Positions 11,535 through 21,915 of a DNA stretch of 64,000 nt are shown in pieces. How positions within the stretch are numbered: the stretch's first letter is position 1; every line of letters begins with the position of its first letter. The DNA is taken from positions 79,069,001 to 79,133,000 of the forward strand of contig CM075656.1 in the NCBI GenBank assembly GCA_037953625.1, in the 5' to 3' direction. The stretch comes from Crotalaria pallida. Lineage: Eukaryota > Streptophyta > Magnoliopsida > Fabales > Fabaceae. Below the pieces are notes generated by a model. The model saw only the letters and a program-made list of their open reading frames with translations, did no database searches and had not been told where the DNA came from. The position numbers and the translations under genes are program-made.

Positions 11535-11950
11535 TTAATTGAGGATAATGACTATAAATGCAAATAATATCTTAGTCGAAGATAATGATTTGAAAAACCT
11601 GAACAATTAATTGAAGTTAAAATTGTAATATTCTGATTGGAGATAATGATTTCGTGTGCAAATGATATATTAGTCGATCGGTGATAATTATTTTACATGT
11701 AGATAATATATTGATTGGATATAATGATTTGAATTTTTTTTTAATTTCAAATTGTAATATCTTGATTATGGATAATGATTTCACATGCAGATAATATTTT
11801 TATTACGGTAATGATTTGGAAGACTTAATATATTTACTTTCAAATTATAATATATTGCATGAGGATAATGATTTGGATAATTTTGAAATTGTAATATTAA
11901 TAATTTATTTAATTTTAAATTATAATATTTTAATCAAAGATAATGATTAT
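11535..11950 (+). repeat. Degenerate array of GATAATGATT-containing units
   Basis: About nine copies of GATAATGATTT or close variants occur every 35-75 bp (near 11545, 11580, 11642, 11682, 11722, 11770, 11808, 11863 and 11938). Many are preceded by AAATTGTAATAT and CTTGATTGAGG-like text. The same phrases recur near 17740-17960, so this is a dispersed repeat family with variable spacing rather than a simple satellite. Confidence 0.6.
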
Positions 11951-13230
11951 TTACCTACAATTATATTATTGTAATATAAGGAAAATTTCAATAACAAACG
12001 TGGTGATTCGAAAAGACATCTTTTTTCATTTCATAAATCAATGTATAGTGATTTAGAGATGAATGAAATGATAAAAGTATAACTAATGAGAAGTAAAAGA
12101 AGTGATTGACTTAAAGGTTAAAGTTGAAAAGAAAAATATGTATATGCATTGAAATTGTAAAAATATAAAAGATATGGAATGAAAAAAATGCCTAAAAACC
12201 CAAATAAAACGGAAGGGATGAAGTATCTTAAAATACAATACACATGATGAAAAGAAATGAGCAGTATAATTATCTTTTTAAATTTTCGTAATTTTTGAAA
12301 GTATGATAAGATAGAATATCATGGAGTAATATCAAACACCTAATTTAAAAAAAGCTATGGTTTGTCTAACACTTTTAAAGAGGAGACATGTATTCAATGG
12401 TTTATCTAACACGTTAATTAATTATTAAACATCTAATTTAATGTACTTTACATTTATTAACCAATTACAATTTTTGTCGTGGGCATGGAAAAAGCTTTGT
12501 AAGTGGCGTAAAGGCAAAACTCAGCTCGATAATCTTTATGCCTTTAAAGAGATTAGTCTTCAACTGTCGGTTGGATGATACCATTGGTGCACATATAAAA
12601 AAATCAATCACAATTTAAAATTTACGATTTATAAACTTTTCATTTATTATTTTAACTTTAGTTTGGAACAAAAAATTGTCATTTTTTAATATCTTTGTGA
12701 AACGAAAGGAGTAAATTTTGTTTAAAACTTCAGTTGAGAATGAGAATTAAAAAGTTAATTTTTATGAAAAAATATTATCTTGAAATAATAAGAAAAACTT
12801 TATATTTATTTTTTCATTAAAAATATTAAATTTTATATTTGTATTATTAATATTCAAAATTGAAGTTAAAAAATCAATAAAAAATTATCATACTACCTCC
12901 GTCCCTAATTATAACGTCCTCTTGGATAAAATTTTTTTTCTTAAATATAAGACCCTCTTGTAATTTTTTCCAAAATTACTCTTACATCTAATTATTGTGG
13001 TCTAAGTTTTTGTGAGAAGGAATAAATAAAATTGTATTGGAATATGAAATGAAGCTTGTTTAATGGAGTTTGTTTAATGTTGTAAATGACTTGAAAATTG
13101 ATTCACTACATTAAATATAGATGATAGAGTATTTAGAAATTAAATTAATTATTGAAAAATGAAAATATTTATTATGTTCAATAATTGGTAGAGGAGTTGA
13201 GAGAGTATCAGTTTTTGACATTTCAAGAAT
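11951..13230. other. AT-rich intergenic DNA
   Basis: No gene is visible. A partial Stowaway-like end (CTACCTCCGTCCCTAATTAT) begins at about 12895 without a clear partner. The rest shows no recognisable feature. Confidence 0.5.
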
Positions 13231-13324
13231 ATGAGGTTTACCCAGCCTATTCTAGGCAAACAACCCAGAATAGGTGCTTCATTTCTCTTCCAATCTTATC
13301 CTTTCCCCAAACCCTATTTAATAT

Positions 13325-13790
13325 TTCATCTCGGTTTCATTTATAAAAAAAAATACTATTTTATTAGTGATTTTAAATATAATAAAAAATTAACCAACTT
13401 TTTATTTTTAATACAATCATTATTAAAATATTTATACAAAGTGATTATAACATTTAATTTTTTATTCATTCTCAATGCAAGTTTCTTAAAAAAAATAGAC
13501 AATTTTTCTATGAATTTGAAAAAATTAATTACACTCAACTAACTTTCTTAATACTTGTGTCGCTAGTTTTTTTTTTTTTTTGGTCCATGACCGGAGTGTC
13601 CACCGCCGATCGCAGTGACTAATCTCCTCGCTGGTTTGTAGGCACCTCTAATGGGTGGGACAGCTGGCCCCGAGATTTAACGCTGCTGCATGCACAAGGC
13701 AAGATTCGAACATCTGACCTTGCTTAAGCGTGGATCAATCCCTACCACTGAACCACACGCTCGGGTTGTTATTTTTACTAATAAAGAAGA
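13325..13790. mobile_element. MITE related to 10508-10770, split by a SINE
   Basis: 13325-13565 aligns by eye with the 10508 MITE (TTTCATTTATAAAAAAAAAT through CTTAATACTTGTGTCGCTAG). Its 3' end resumes at about 13768 (GTTATTTTTACTAATAAAGA). The intervening 200 bp is a SINE. The outer end has decayed to GAAGAAGTA. Confidence 0.6.
13566..13767 (-). repeat. tRNA-derived SINE inserted in a MITE
   Basis: On the minus strand the element begins near 13767 with GAGCGTGTGGTTCAGTGGTA (A-box-like TGGTTCAGTGG). A B-box-like TGTTCGAATCTTG follows about 60 bp later, and the element ends in a run of A (the poly-T at 13568-13581 on the plus strand). This is the architecture of a Pol III SINE. Confidence 0.72.
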
Positions 13791-14278
13791 AGTACTAATG
13801 TACACTTTATTTATTTATTTATTTAATATTTTAATGCTAAGTGACAGTATCTGGACGCTGTGGTCACATGATGTTGTTGTCTGTAGTGCCACGTTATCGG
13901 CTTAATTATCCAACAATGGATGTTGACTTTTTAATTTGTTACGTAAGTTAGTGGACCATGGACCACGATTCATGAATATGGTTGGTGTCTTAGCCAGTTG
14001 CAAGAGGGCCCTGCATTTGCCTTTAATTTGGATAGACTAACCCTTTCAGCAGAAAAACTCTCTTCTTCTACTTTCTAATCTTTGTTCTTTGTGATGCTGG
14101 CACTTCTCTTATGTATTATTTTCCCCACTCCTTGTTATATTAAGTTATACAAAAGATGGTGGAATTTTAAATGATTTGCTTTTTTTTTTTTTAATAAGCA
14201 AAAGAATTGTATTAATGGAGCACAAAGGGTGCTCAAGCAGGTACACTTAACCTTCACTTTAATTTAAAGATAGGTCTT

Positions 14279-14427
14279 GCTAACAAGTGCCCTTAGGGCA
14301 CTTGTTAAGGTTGCTAAAGGTAGTAAAACAATCATATGTTGGCATTAATCACTCTCTCGAAAATTTCAAAAAACACATTTTTCTATGTCAAAATACCACT
14401 TTTAGTTTCTTAAGGGCACTTGTTAGC
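14279..14427. mobile_element. Small MITE with GCTAACAAGTGCCCTTA ends
   Basis: The left end GCTAACAAGTGCCCTTA is the complement of the right end TAAGGGCACTTGTTAGC. The left end is followed at once by another complement (AGGGCACTTGTTA), so that terminus is itself a hairpin. The interior is non-coding. Confidence 0.7.
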
Positions 14428-14429
14428 AT

Positions 14430-15050
14430 TTTCCTTTAAAGATTAAGAATAAAAAATTAAAAAATAGATAAAATATATTGAAAAGTTAAATATATTTCAT
14501 CTAATCTTTATTATAGGTCACTTTCTAGGATATTTTCTTGATCTAATTATAAGTAACTTTATATTTATTATGCATAATTTATTGTTTTTTCTTTTTTTTA
14601 CCCTTGTATGTTATATGCTTAGACTATTTATGTTTTTTTATTGTTAATTAACGAGTGTAAACTTTTCAAAAAAAAAAACAAAAAACAAAAATTGAGAGGA
14701 TAAAATTATAATGTTACAATATATTCTTATATAATTCAAAATACTAAATATTTTCATTGATATGTGTAATTCGATTATGTATGTCCGATAATAAGGATCG
14801 GAGAGAGTATTTTTATAAGTATTAAAAATTTAGTTTTATAATTTAAAATTGGAAAGTATTATATTGCCTTTAACAATAATCAACTTCTCATCCGAAACTA
14901 TTTTATCCTATGTCAGTGTTAATATTATTTTTTTGTATATTTTTATTTATATTTATATATTGATTTTAAATTTATAATACCATACTCGTACCTCAGTTTT
15001 ATAGAAAATAACGTACCACATACTCGTATTCATACATATTTGATATCAAT
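14430..15050. other. AT-rich intergenic DNA
   Basis: I see no gene, RNA or clear repeat boundary here. Confidence 0.5.
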
Positions 15051-15058
15051 ATCATATT

Positions 15059-15551
15059 TAGGATGACAATTCGACCCGGACCCGCGGGTACCCGCAAGTA
15101 ATACCCGTAACGGGTTCGGGTCCAAAAAAGAGACTCGTGCGTCCAAAGAATGGACTCGTCTGGGTATTCGCTTTGTACGGGTCTGGGTCTGGGTCCGGGT
15201 CTAAGATATTCAGACCCGTGAGTACTCGAACTCGTCCATATTTACATATATGCATTATATATATATAAATCTTAGTATGTTTGTGTTTAACGAGAGAATT
15301 TCTTCGATGTCTGCGAGTGTTTAATGGTGGTAGCTAGGGATTAATATTAAATAGAGTGTGTAATGACGTATTAAGGATCTCTCTGTTTATAAAAAAGGAC
15401 ATAGAAATTAATTTTAAAAAAATTGCTAATGGATACCTGTAAACCCGTCTGAGTACCCGAAGACCCCTTACCCATTATGCCGGTACCGACGCGAATCTGT
15501 GTGGGTCCGAGTCCAATAATTTATGAACGGGTCCGGTCATTGCCATCCCTA
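15059..15551. mobile_element. hAT-type non-autonomous element, about 493 bp
   Basis: The left end is TAGGATGACAATTCGACCCG and the right end CGGGTCCGGTCATTGCCATC then CCTA. The flanks ATCATATT (15051-15058) and ATCATATC (15552-15559) form an 8-bp target duplication with one mismatch. Subterminal GGGTCCGGGT / ACCCGGACCC repeats are abundant. The ORF inside is only a product of these repeats. Confidence 0.75.
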
Positions 15552-15984
15552 ATCATATCCATATCAGTAGAACATAAGATACCACACTATTTAGGATACA
15601 TGACATGTTACACAAACAAATAAAAATGGTAAATGGTTGAGGTCGAGCTCATCAGAAAAAATGGGCAAACTTATGCTCAAAGAGCCCTCTAAAATAGGAG
15701 AGATTATTGATGGTGTTGACAATGATCTAAATCTCATCCAAATTATTGATTTGAAATATTTTTATATAGATTTTCTTAAAATATTAAAATCAATGATTTG
15801 GATGTAACTAAGACTATTAATGACAGACAGTGCAATAATTTCTCACATAATAGACTCTAAATGATTTTTGTCCCATGGGAAAGTTTTGTCGAAAAATAAA
15901 GTTTTCAAAAATTCAATTTTCGAAGGAATTTTATGTGGGAAATACAAAATTTTCAATTTCCTACTTTATATTTTCTTTCTTTTC

Positions 15985-16180
15985 CTATACATAACACCAC
16001 GTAACTGATTTCTTGAGTCTGATTAGGATTTTAGTATGATATGTCTGCAAAATTTGCATAGAATTAATAGCAAAGGTATATGACAAATCCAGAAATAATT
16101 TTGAAGAGTCAGACATTGAAAAAAAAAACAAGCTAAGGGTCTGTGACAAAACAATCCCAAAATTCAAGGAAATTAAGCCT
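15985..16180. repeat. Partial Mutator-type MITE arm
   Basis: Phrases such as GACAAATCCAGAAATAATTTT, GAGTCAGACATTGAAAAAAA and GGAAATTAAGCC match the right half of the intact element at 25518-26034. The left half is missing. Confidence 0.5.
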
Positions 16181-16189
16181 ATTTTTTTG

Positions 16190-16485
16190 ATATCATTATT
16201 TCAGAAAAGGTTAATTAAGTTTTTAGTCCCTGTAAATAGGGTTAATTTTATGTTTAGTCCCTAAAAGTTATTTTGCAAAGATTTAGTCCCAACTAATTAA
16301 GTTCAAAATTTTGGAATTAGTCCCTCTATCTATGTGGTTCAGTTAAGCGTTATTAATTGTTAATGTGTCATATGAAAGCCCAACTCACCATTACGACATC
16401 ACCAACCACGTGTAACATGTATGACACATGGATTTTTTTTTAAAATTTTTTTATAAATGCATGGAAAATATGAAGAAATTTAGTT
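16190..16485. repeat. Mutator-like arm (TTTAGTCCCTGT type) abutting a LINE fragment
   Basis: It reads GGTTAATTAAGTTTTTAGTCC and continues through repeated TTTAGTCCC phrases, then CACGTGTAACATGTATGACA and an A/T-rich centre. The inverted counterpart of this text appears at about 31134-31385. The arm passes directly into LINE sequence at about 16485. Confidence 0.5.
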
Positions 16486-16800
16486 AGAAATGAATATATT
16501 TGAGAAAGAGTCAGGGTTGCCCCTATTGTTGAAAAGATGGTTGAATCTCGTCTTAGGTGGTTTGGGCATGTGTGGAGGAGACCAGTGGAAGCCCCGGTTA
16601 GGAGGGTACTTACTACAAGGGCTAGAGGAAGAGAAAGACTTAGAAAAACTATAGGCGAAACAATTAAGAATGATAGGACAATAAATGCCTTATCAAAACA
16701 CATGATTTATGATAGGCCTTTATGACGTCGTTTGATCCATGTAGCCGACCCCACTTAGTGAGACAAAGACTTAGTTGTTGTTGTTGTTGTTGTTGTTGAT
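16485..16800 (+). pseudogene. 3' end of an L1-type LINE, 5'-truncated
   Basis: The translation includes PIVEKMVESRLRWFGHVWRR followed by PVEAPVRRV and KTIGETIKND, the typical C-terminal end of plant L1-type reverse transcriptase ORFs. A stop follows, then text ending CGACCCCACTTAGTGAGAC and a (TTG)n tail at about 16770-16798, the usual 3' end of these elements. One in-frame stop (TGA, near 16503) is present. The part of the LINE present here is what is missing from the copy at 28389-31133. Confidence 0.8.
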
Positions 16801-18290
16801 CTTATTGATAAATTTTGTATTGCCCCATATGAATCAAAAATAACACTTTTTATCTGAGATATTCATATTTATTTGATGGATAAATTAATATTTTTTTTAT
16901 ATGATTATCTACTTTATTGTGATAAATCAGAATTAACATTTTTTATTTGATAGTATTATGAGCATAATTATGATAAACCAGAATATCTTGTATTTATTTT
17001 GAGGAGGAATGATGAAACTTGGTGTTATAATAAAAAATTATTTATTTTTTCAAGATAATCTTTGTAGCACGTGAATAATTTAATAGGTTGAATTTTTCCT
17101 AGAAGAAGAGATGTGAATGCTCAAAAAAGTTACCTTTTTATATTGCATAACGATTAGACAATTAAATATAATGATTTAAAAAAAACTTAATGATTTAAAC
17201 TTATTTATTTTATATCGGTCAATATCTAATTATATTTTATTATTATTATTATTATTTTTGTACAATTAGCATTTTTTATATGATTATCCCAAATTAATTA
17301 TAAGATTGAATCCTAAAATGACTTTATTCTAATTTTAATAATTTTGATTTAATTTTTTTCGGCAAAGATATGTTTACTTGAGTTATCTTCTTAAGTTTCT
17401 TTGTGATTATCACAAAATATTGTTTTTTTATTCTGATGAAATATATGGGTAAATGAATGAGAATTGTTTTAATCATTTTAAATAAAGATAAAAATTTAGA
17501 ATTAATAATTTATCCATTTATTTATAATAATACATAAAAACAAAACAATATTTACATCAAGCATAAAATATTGGTTGACAAATTTATCTTATCGATTTCT
17601 CTATAATTCCTTAAATCATGGAATTTTGTTGGCAGTTTATCTTTGGCTATGTGTTTGGTTACTTTCCTTAACAAATTTTACAGATTTAAGTTGTATTTAT
17701 CCAAAATAAATAATCTATTTATTTCTTATCTATTAAACTTCAAATTGTAATATCTTGATTGATTGAGGATAATGATTTATAAAATTCGAATAATTTATTT
17801 AATTTCAAATTGTAATATTATAGTTGGAGATAATGATTATTTATTTATAAAGATTTATTCAAAATGAATAATAAATTCAACTTATTTAATCTGTGTTTAT
17901 CTAAAATAAATTCATAATTTAAAAAACAAATTGTAGTACTTTGGCTGTGGATAATTATTTCAAATTGTAGTTTTAATTATCTTATAAAAAAGAAATTTAA
18001 AAAAATTATTTACATTAAGCATAAAATCAAATCATATTATCATATACAATAATGATTTTTATATGTTAAAATAAACAAATATGTTATAGAATAAATTATG
18101 GTAGGGTTACACTTTTAATGTTTTTTATATTGAACATATATTGCGGGAATTAACAACATTCTTCATGCTTAAAAAACAACATTCTTGCCTAACACTACAT
18201 TTGGTGAAGGACTTCAATTGCAATACAACTGCAAAACCAATATTTGCTGAATTCTATCTCAATGAGTAGGATTCTTTCGTGAAAGCATTG
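16801..18290. other. AT-rich intergenic DNA with repeat phrases
   Basis: No gene is visible. Around 17735-17960 three units of the GATAATGATT repeat family reappear (GAGGATAATGATTTA, GGAGATAATGATTAT, GTGGATAATTATTTC), tying this stretch to 11535-11950. Confidence 0.45.
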
Positions 18291-18360
18291 AATTGACCTT
18301 TCTCAGCACTAAAGTACCACGTGTCCTAAAAATTTACAAATTAAAAAAAAAATTATTAGG

Positions 18361-18483
18361 AGTGATATGTCGTTTTATAAGTGAAGTGATATGTCGTGTT
18401 AACAATGAAGTGATATGTCGTTTCAACAGTAGTGAAGTGATACACTATTTCAATAGTGAAGTGATATGTCGTTTCAACAATGA
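18361..18483 (+). repeat. 24-bp minisatellite, five units
   Basis: Units start at 18361, 18385, 18409, 18436 and 18460 with core AGTGATATGTCGTTTCAACA. Lengths are 24, 24, 27 and 24, all multiples of three, so an ORF runs through (repeat EVICRFNS). I see no gene context for it. Confidence 0.8.
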
Positions 18484-18581
18484 CTACACTAACTTGGTAC
18501 CTTTTGAAACACATATGACATGTTTTTTTAAGCATTGAAGCGGTACATCACTAACTCGGTACATTTTAAAATGGTACGAAT

Positions 18582-18582
18582 A

Positions 18583-18630
<48 letters not shown>

Positions 18631-18636
18631 TATTAT
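18582..18636. repeat. (TA)n tract inside a perfect palindrome
   Basis: About 20 TA units are flanked by ATACTTATATA and TATATAAGTAT, making one uninterrupted palindrome. Confidence 0.85.
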
Positions 18637-18896
18637 GTTTTTAATTTATTATTCAATTGATATCTAAGTATGAATATTGCACAAATTAAAATGGACAAAT
18701 TACATATTTCATTATAAATCTATTAGAACTCACGTTATATTTAATAATTTTATTAAAAATATTGATTAAAGTTTATCTAAGTTTCCACATTTTCTAATGA
18801 TCTAATCAATTAAAAAGAAAAATCAATATCAATTATTACTCATATTTTTTATTCTTCTAAAATCTAAATTATAATGTTCACCAATAAAATAAAATA

Positions 18897-19192
18897 GGCT
18901 AAATTACTCATTTGGTCCCTTACCTTATTTTTTTAATTTCAAATTGGTCCCTTAACTTTTTTTGGTTTCAAATTGGTCCCTTATGTTTCTTTTCGCTGTC
19001 AATTTGGTCCCAAAATCACTATTCATCAGTGACACGTGTCCATAACATATTGGTCCAAATAGGATGAACAATGATTTTGGGACCAAATTGACAGCGAAAA
19101 GAAACATAAGGGACCAATATGAAACCAAAAAAAGGTAAGGGACAAATTTGAAATTGAAAAATAAGGTAAGGAACCAAATGAGTAATTTAACC
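18897..19192. mobile_element. Mutator-type palindromic MITE, 296 bp, 9-bp target duplication
   Basis: The element starts GGCTAAATTACTCATTTGGT and ends ACCAAATGAGTAATTTAACC. The two arms are near-perfect complements over about 130 bp each, meeting around 19040-19060. Identical flanks AATAAAATA (18888-18896 and 19193-19201) give the 9-bp duplication typical of Mutator-like elements. The high arm identity suggests a recent insertion. Confidence 0.85.
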
Positions 19193-19524
19193 AATAAAAT
19201 AAAATCTACTGTAAATTATAATTATTATATTATACAATTATAATTATAAATTATTGTTATCATTATCATAAATAAAAAATCAGAATGTTTAATGCTTACT
19301 TGATTCCAATTAATCATAATAAATGCGATAAAGCAATCCAAAAATATTTTAATTTGTTCATCAAATAAATAAATAAAGAATATTTGGCTTTAATATTGAT
19401 TTATGCATAAACAAATATAATATTTAAAAAATGAACAATTATTATTATCTTCTAATGAATTCATATTCAATGAAGTAAGTGATATTCTTGGATATTTAAT
19501 ATAAAAAAGTTAAAAATTTAATAA

Positions 19525-19552
19525 CCCGTGCATTGCATGGGATATTGCCTAG
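19525..19552 (+). mobile_element. Helitron-like 3' terminus
   Basis: The hairpin CCCGTGCATTGCATGGG (19525-19541) is followed by 7 bp and then CTAG before T, the pattern of a Helitron 3' end (short hairpin, then CTRR at the terminus, insertion before T). The matching 5' TC end was not located. It lies about 100 bp upstream of the next gene's start codon. Confidence 0.5.
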
Positions 19553-19650
19553 TTCCGTGTATATTATATATATATATCTTTCCTCTCGTTGGAACTAGGG
19601 TTTTTTTTTGTTTGGGGGTTCTGTCAATCTAATCTAATCTAATCTGCGTG

Positions 19651-20452
19651 ATGATGGATGATCTGCTGAAGTGGTCAAAATCAAAGCCGGAAAGTGATGA
19701 CCCGGAATCGCTAAGGAGGTGGTTCGAATCGATACCGGAGACGCCGTGGTCATCGAAGAGCTCTGTAAGATTTGCAACCCCTCTCCCAAACAGTCATCGC
19801 GTCAATCGTCCTCCTTTAAGTATCCCATCTTTCATTCAACAACAACAACAAGAGGAGGAGCCAAAGCGTGTGTGCTCCGAACAGGATCTGGCTGATTATA
19901 TCGAGCGCTCTCGGGAACTTAGTGTATGTACATATTTTTCACCATTTCATTTTGCTGCTTATTATTATTATGGTAATATTCCTGTTTCTTAATTGTGATC
20001 GAATGGAACTTACAGCCCTACGATGCTATCTCCCCTCCGCCATATTCAAACTTATGTGGCGGTGTTGCTCCCTATCTCATAACCGATTCTCTTCGCCCTC
20101 GTCTTATTCGCTTATGCAATCTTGCCTTGGACAAGTTCCATTCTGATAATCCGGTTAGTTACTTTTTTTTTCTTTCTTTTTCTTTCTTCATTCGATGAAC
20201 TTGAACTTGAACTTGAACTTGAACTTGATCATTGTTATTGTTATGTTTATTTAGGGTGCAAATTATGTGTTTGAAAACATTGTCAAAACTACGGCAACAG
20301 CTACGTCCGGTACTACGTATTACATCACCTTTGAAGCAAGAGCTGTTGCGGCTTCTACTTGTCAAACTTTTCAAGCTCATGTGTGGGATAGGCATCCCAA
20401 GGCGGGGGGACCTGTGGTCCGAGAGTGCAAGTTGAAGCAGCCTCTTACTTAA
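19651..20452 (+). CDS. Three-exon gene, possible cystatin/monellin-like protein, 202 aa
   Basis: Exons 19651-19923, 20016-20153 and 20255-20452 join in phase 0 at GT/AG borders. The start chosen is ATG at 19651 (MMDDLLKWSKSKPESDD). The N-terminal third is polar with Q5 and E3 runs and DPESLRRWFESIPETPW. Exon 2 encodes PYDAISPPPYSNLCGG and a helix (LRPRLIRLCNLALDKFHSDN). Exon 3 encodes a strand-rich domain, YVFENIVKTTATATSGTTYY, then ITFEARAV and TFQAHVWDR. A helix followed by paired strands with a 'V-KTT...G..YYITFEA' hairpin resembles the plant cystatin/monellin-like fold, but a canonical QxVxG inhibitor motif is absent, so protease inhibition is not claimed. No signal peptide is seen. A start-proximal Helitron end and a downstream retroelement fragment bracket the gene. 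Confidence 0.72.
20199..20227 (+). repeat. (GAACTT)n hexanucleotide repeat in intron 2
   Basis: About five tandem GAACTT units lie in intron 2 of the preceding gene, after a pyrimidine-rich tract. Confidence 0.9.
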
Positions 20453-20572
20453 CCTGGTATGGTATATGTTGCTTCAACATGTTTAAACTTTAATCTACTG
20501 CTTATCTACACCATATGAACACCACTTAAACTAAAGCTCTTGGATTTGATTTTGAACTAGAGTAAAGTAGCC

Positions 20573-20965
20573 CTATCTTAGACATAATCCGATAGGCGAA
20601 AAGGAATCATTCAAAATTCTATTGTTCCTCTCCATCCAAATAGACAAAAGGACTGCACAAACAGAGCACTGCCATATAATTTTGCCATCCTTACAAGAGC
20701 CAAAACCTCTCAACTTTGCATGTAGGGAAGAGTGCAAACAATCTATTCCAAAAAACATTTGCCTCAAGTAGTGTAAGAAAAGATGAGGCTCACTTTCAGA
20801 TTTTGAACCACTCATTATGCACATATTTGGATATAAAGCAGCCAGATGTTTGTGCTTTTGAAACATGTCATTGGTGTTAATCTTGTTAAGAACAGCAGTC
20901 GAAATGAAAGGACCATTAGCCTTAGGAGGAGCTTTAGACTTAGACTTCCAAATGGGTTTCTCCAA
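20573..20965 (-). pseudogene. Retroelement fragment, reverse-transcriptase zinc-binding (zf-RVT) region
   Basis: The minus-strand frame reads NGPFISTAVLNKINTNDMFQ and KHKHLAALYPNMCIMSGSKS, then HLFLHYLRQMFFGIDCLHSS and SIWMERNNRILNDSF. This is the pattern of the zf-RVT domain found C-terminal to reverse transcriptase in plant non-LTR elements (N-mCxxC, HLFLHC-LW, WMERNNRIF). Key residues are partly lost (HLFLHY instead of HLFLHC). No upstream RT frame is adjacent, so this is a relic. Confidence 0.7.
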
Positions 20966-21129
20966 AAGAAAACAAAAGTTCTGTGGAAGTGTCTAGAGCT
21001 GGAAAAAAAAAAAAAAAAAAAAGATGTGCATGTGAACATTCTTGAGGGATTAAGTAGCCAAATTCTTGAATCAGGAAGAGACGAGAGACTAAATAGAATC
21101 AATTAAGGCCAAAAGAGACTGTAGCTGAT

Positions 21130-21910
21130 TAAAAGTAAAGGAGTCCTAACACTTTTTTCAACACTTGCTATGTAATTGGTCCATCTCATATCCTTCTCAT
21201 CTGGTACCTTCTATTCAAGTTACCATTGGAATGATCCTTAACACTTCAGTTCCGTCCTCTCTCTCACACTTCAGTCGCCGGTGCCTATTGGTGTTGCACC
21301 CCCTCATCTTCCCTTCTTCAATCTCTGGATATTTTCTTCAACTTGATTGCGACCTAATACCATATCTAAAAGGCTTGGGTTAAGGAAACCTTGTTGATAA
21401 AAATTCATATTTTATGCATCATTCTGTTTGTGTATTCCTTTGCATCTATATATCTGAATAAAACTATTTATCCTTATTAACTTATTCTTGATATGAGGAA
21501 GAGAGGAGAGACAAACCTTATTAACTTAACCTCTCTATCCTTCCATGGCTTATAAACCCCATTTATCCTTAGTGAGTGAATGTATTATGTATGAAACTGT
21601 TGTGTCATGTATTAAAACTTAAAAGTAGAGGAGTGTTGGGAACACACTTCCTACAACTTTTCAACACTTGCTGTATAATTGGACGATCTCTCATCCATCT
21701 TACCTGCTACCTTCTATTCAAGCAGCCATTTAAAGGAATCATTTTTGAAAATAATTAAAGCTCGTCTCTCCTGCTTTCAACTCCCATCTACTCTGGAATG
21801 ACCCTTTACACTTCAGCTACCTCCTCTCTCATGTTTAAGTCCCCTCTGCACCACCTGCCCATTTTCCCTTCTTCTCCAATCTCTCTGTGGTATTTTCCTT
21901 CAACTCTATT
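21130..21910 (+). repeat. Direct duplication of about 230 bp
   Basis: About 21150-21355 and 21650-21915 share phrases in the same order: CAACACTTGCT, CTACCTTCTATTCAAG, TGGAATGA-CCTT, ACACTTCAG, CATTTTCCCTTCTT-like and TTCAACT--ATTG-GACC. The second copy carries an extra stretch of about 60 bp. No coding function is recognised. It could be downstream untranslated or intronic DNA of the gene ending at 20452, because an AG acceptor-like site at 22391 precedes a unique stretch, but nothing confirms this. Confidence 0.5.
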
Positions 21911-21915
21911 GTGAC

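Noticed and set aside
15058..15255. 65-codon ORF with DPDPDPDP
   Set aside because: It is produced by GGGTCTGGGTCC subterminal repeats of the hAT element.
18361..18483. Possible CRISPR array
   Set aside because: The repeats are contiguous with no spacers, and the DNA is eukaryotic.
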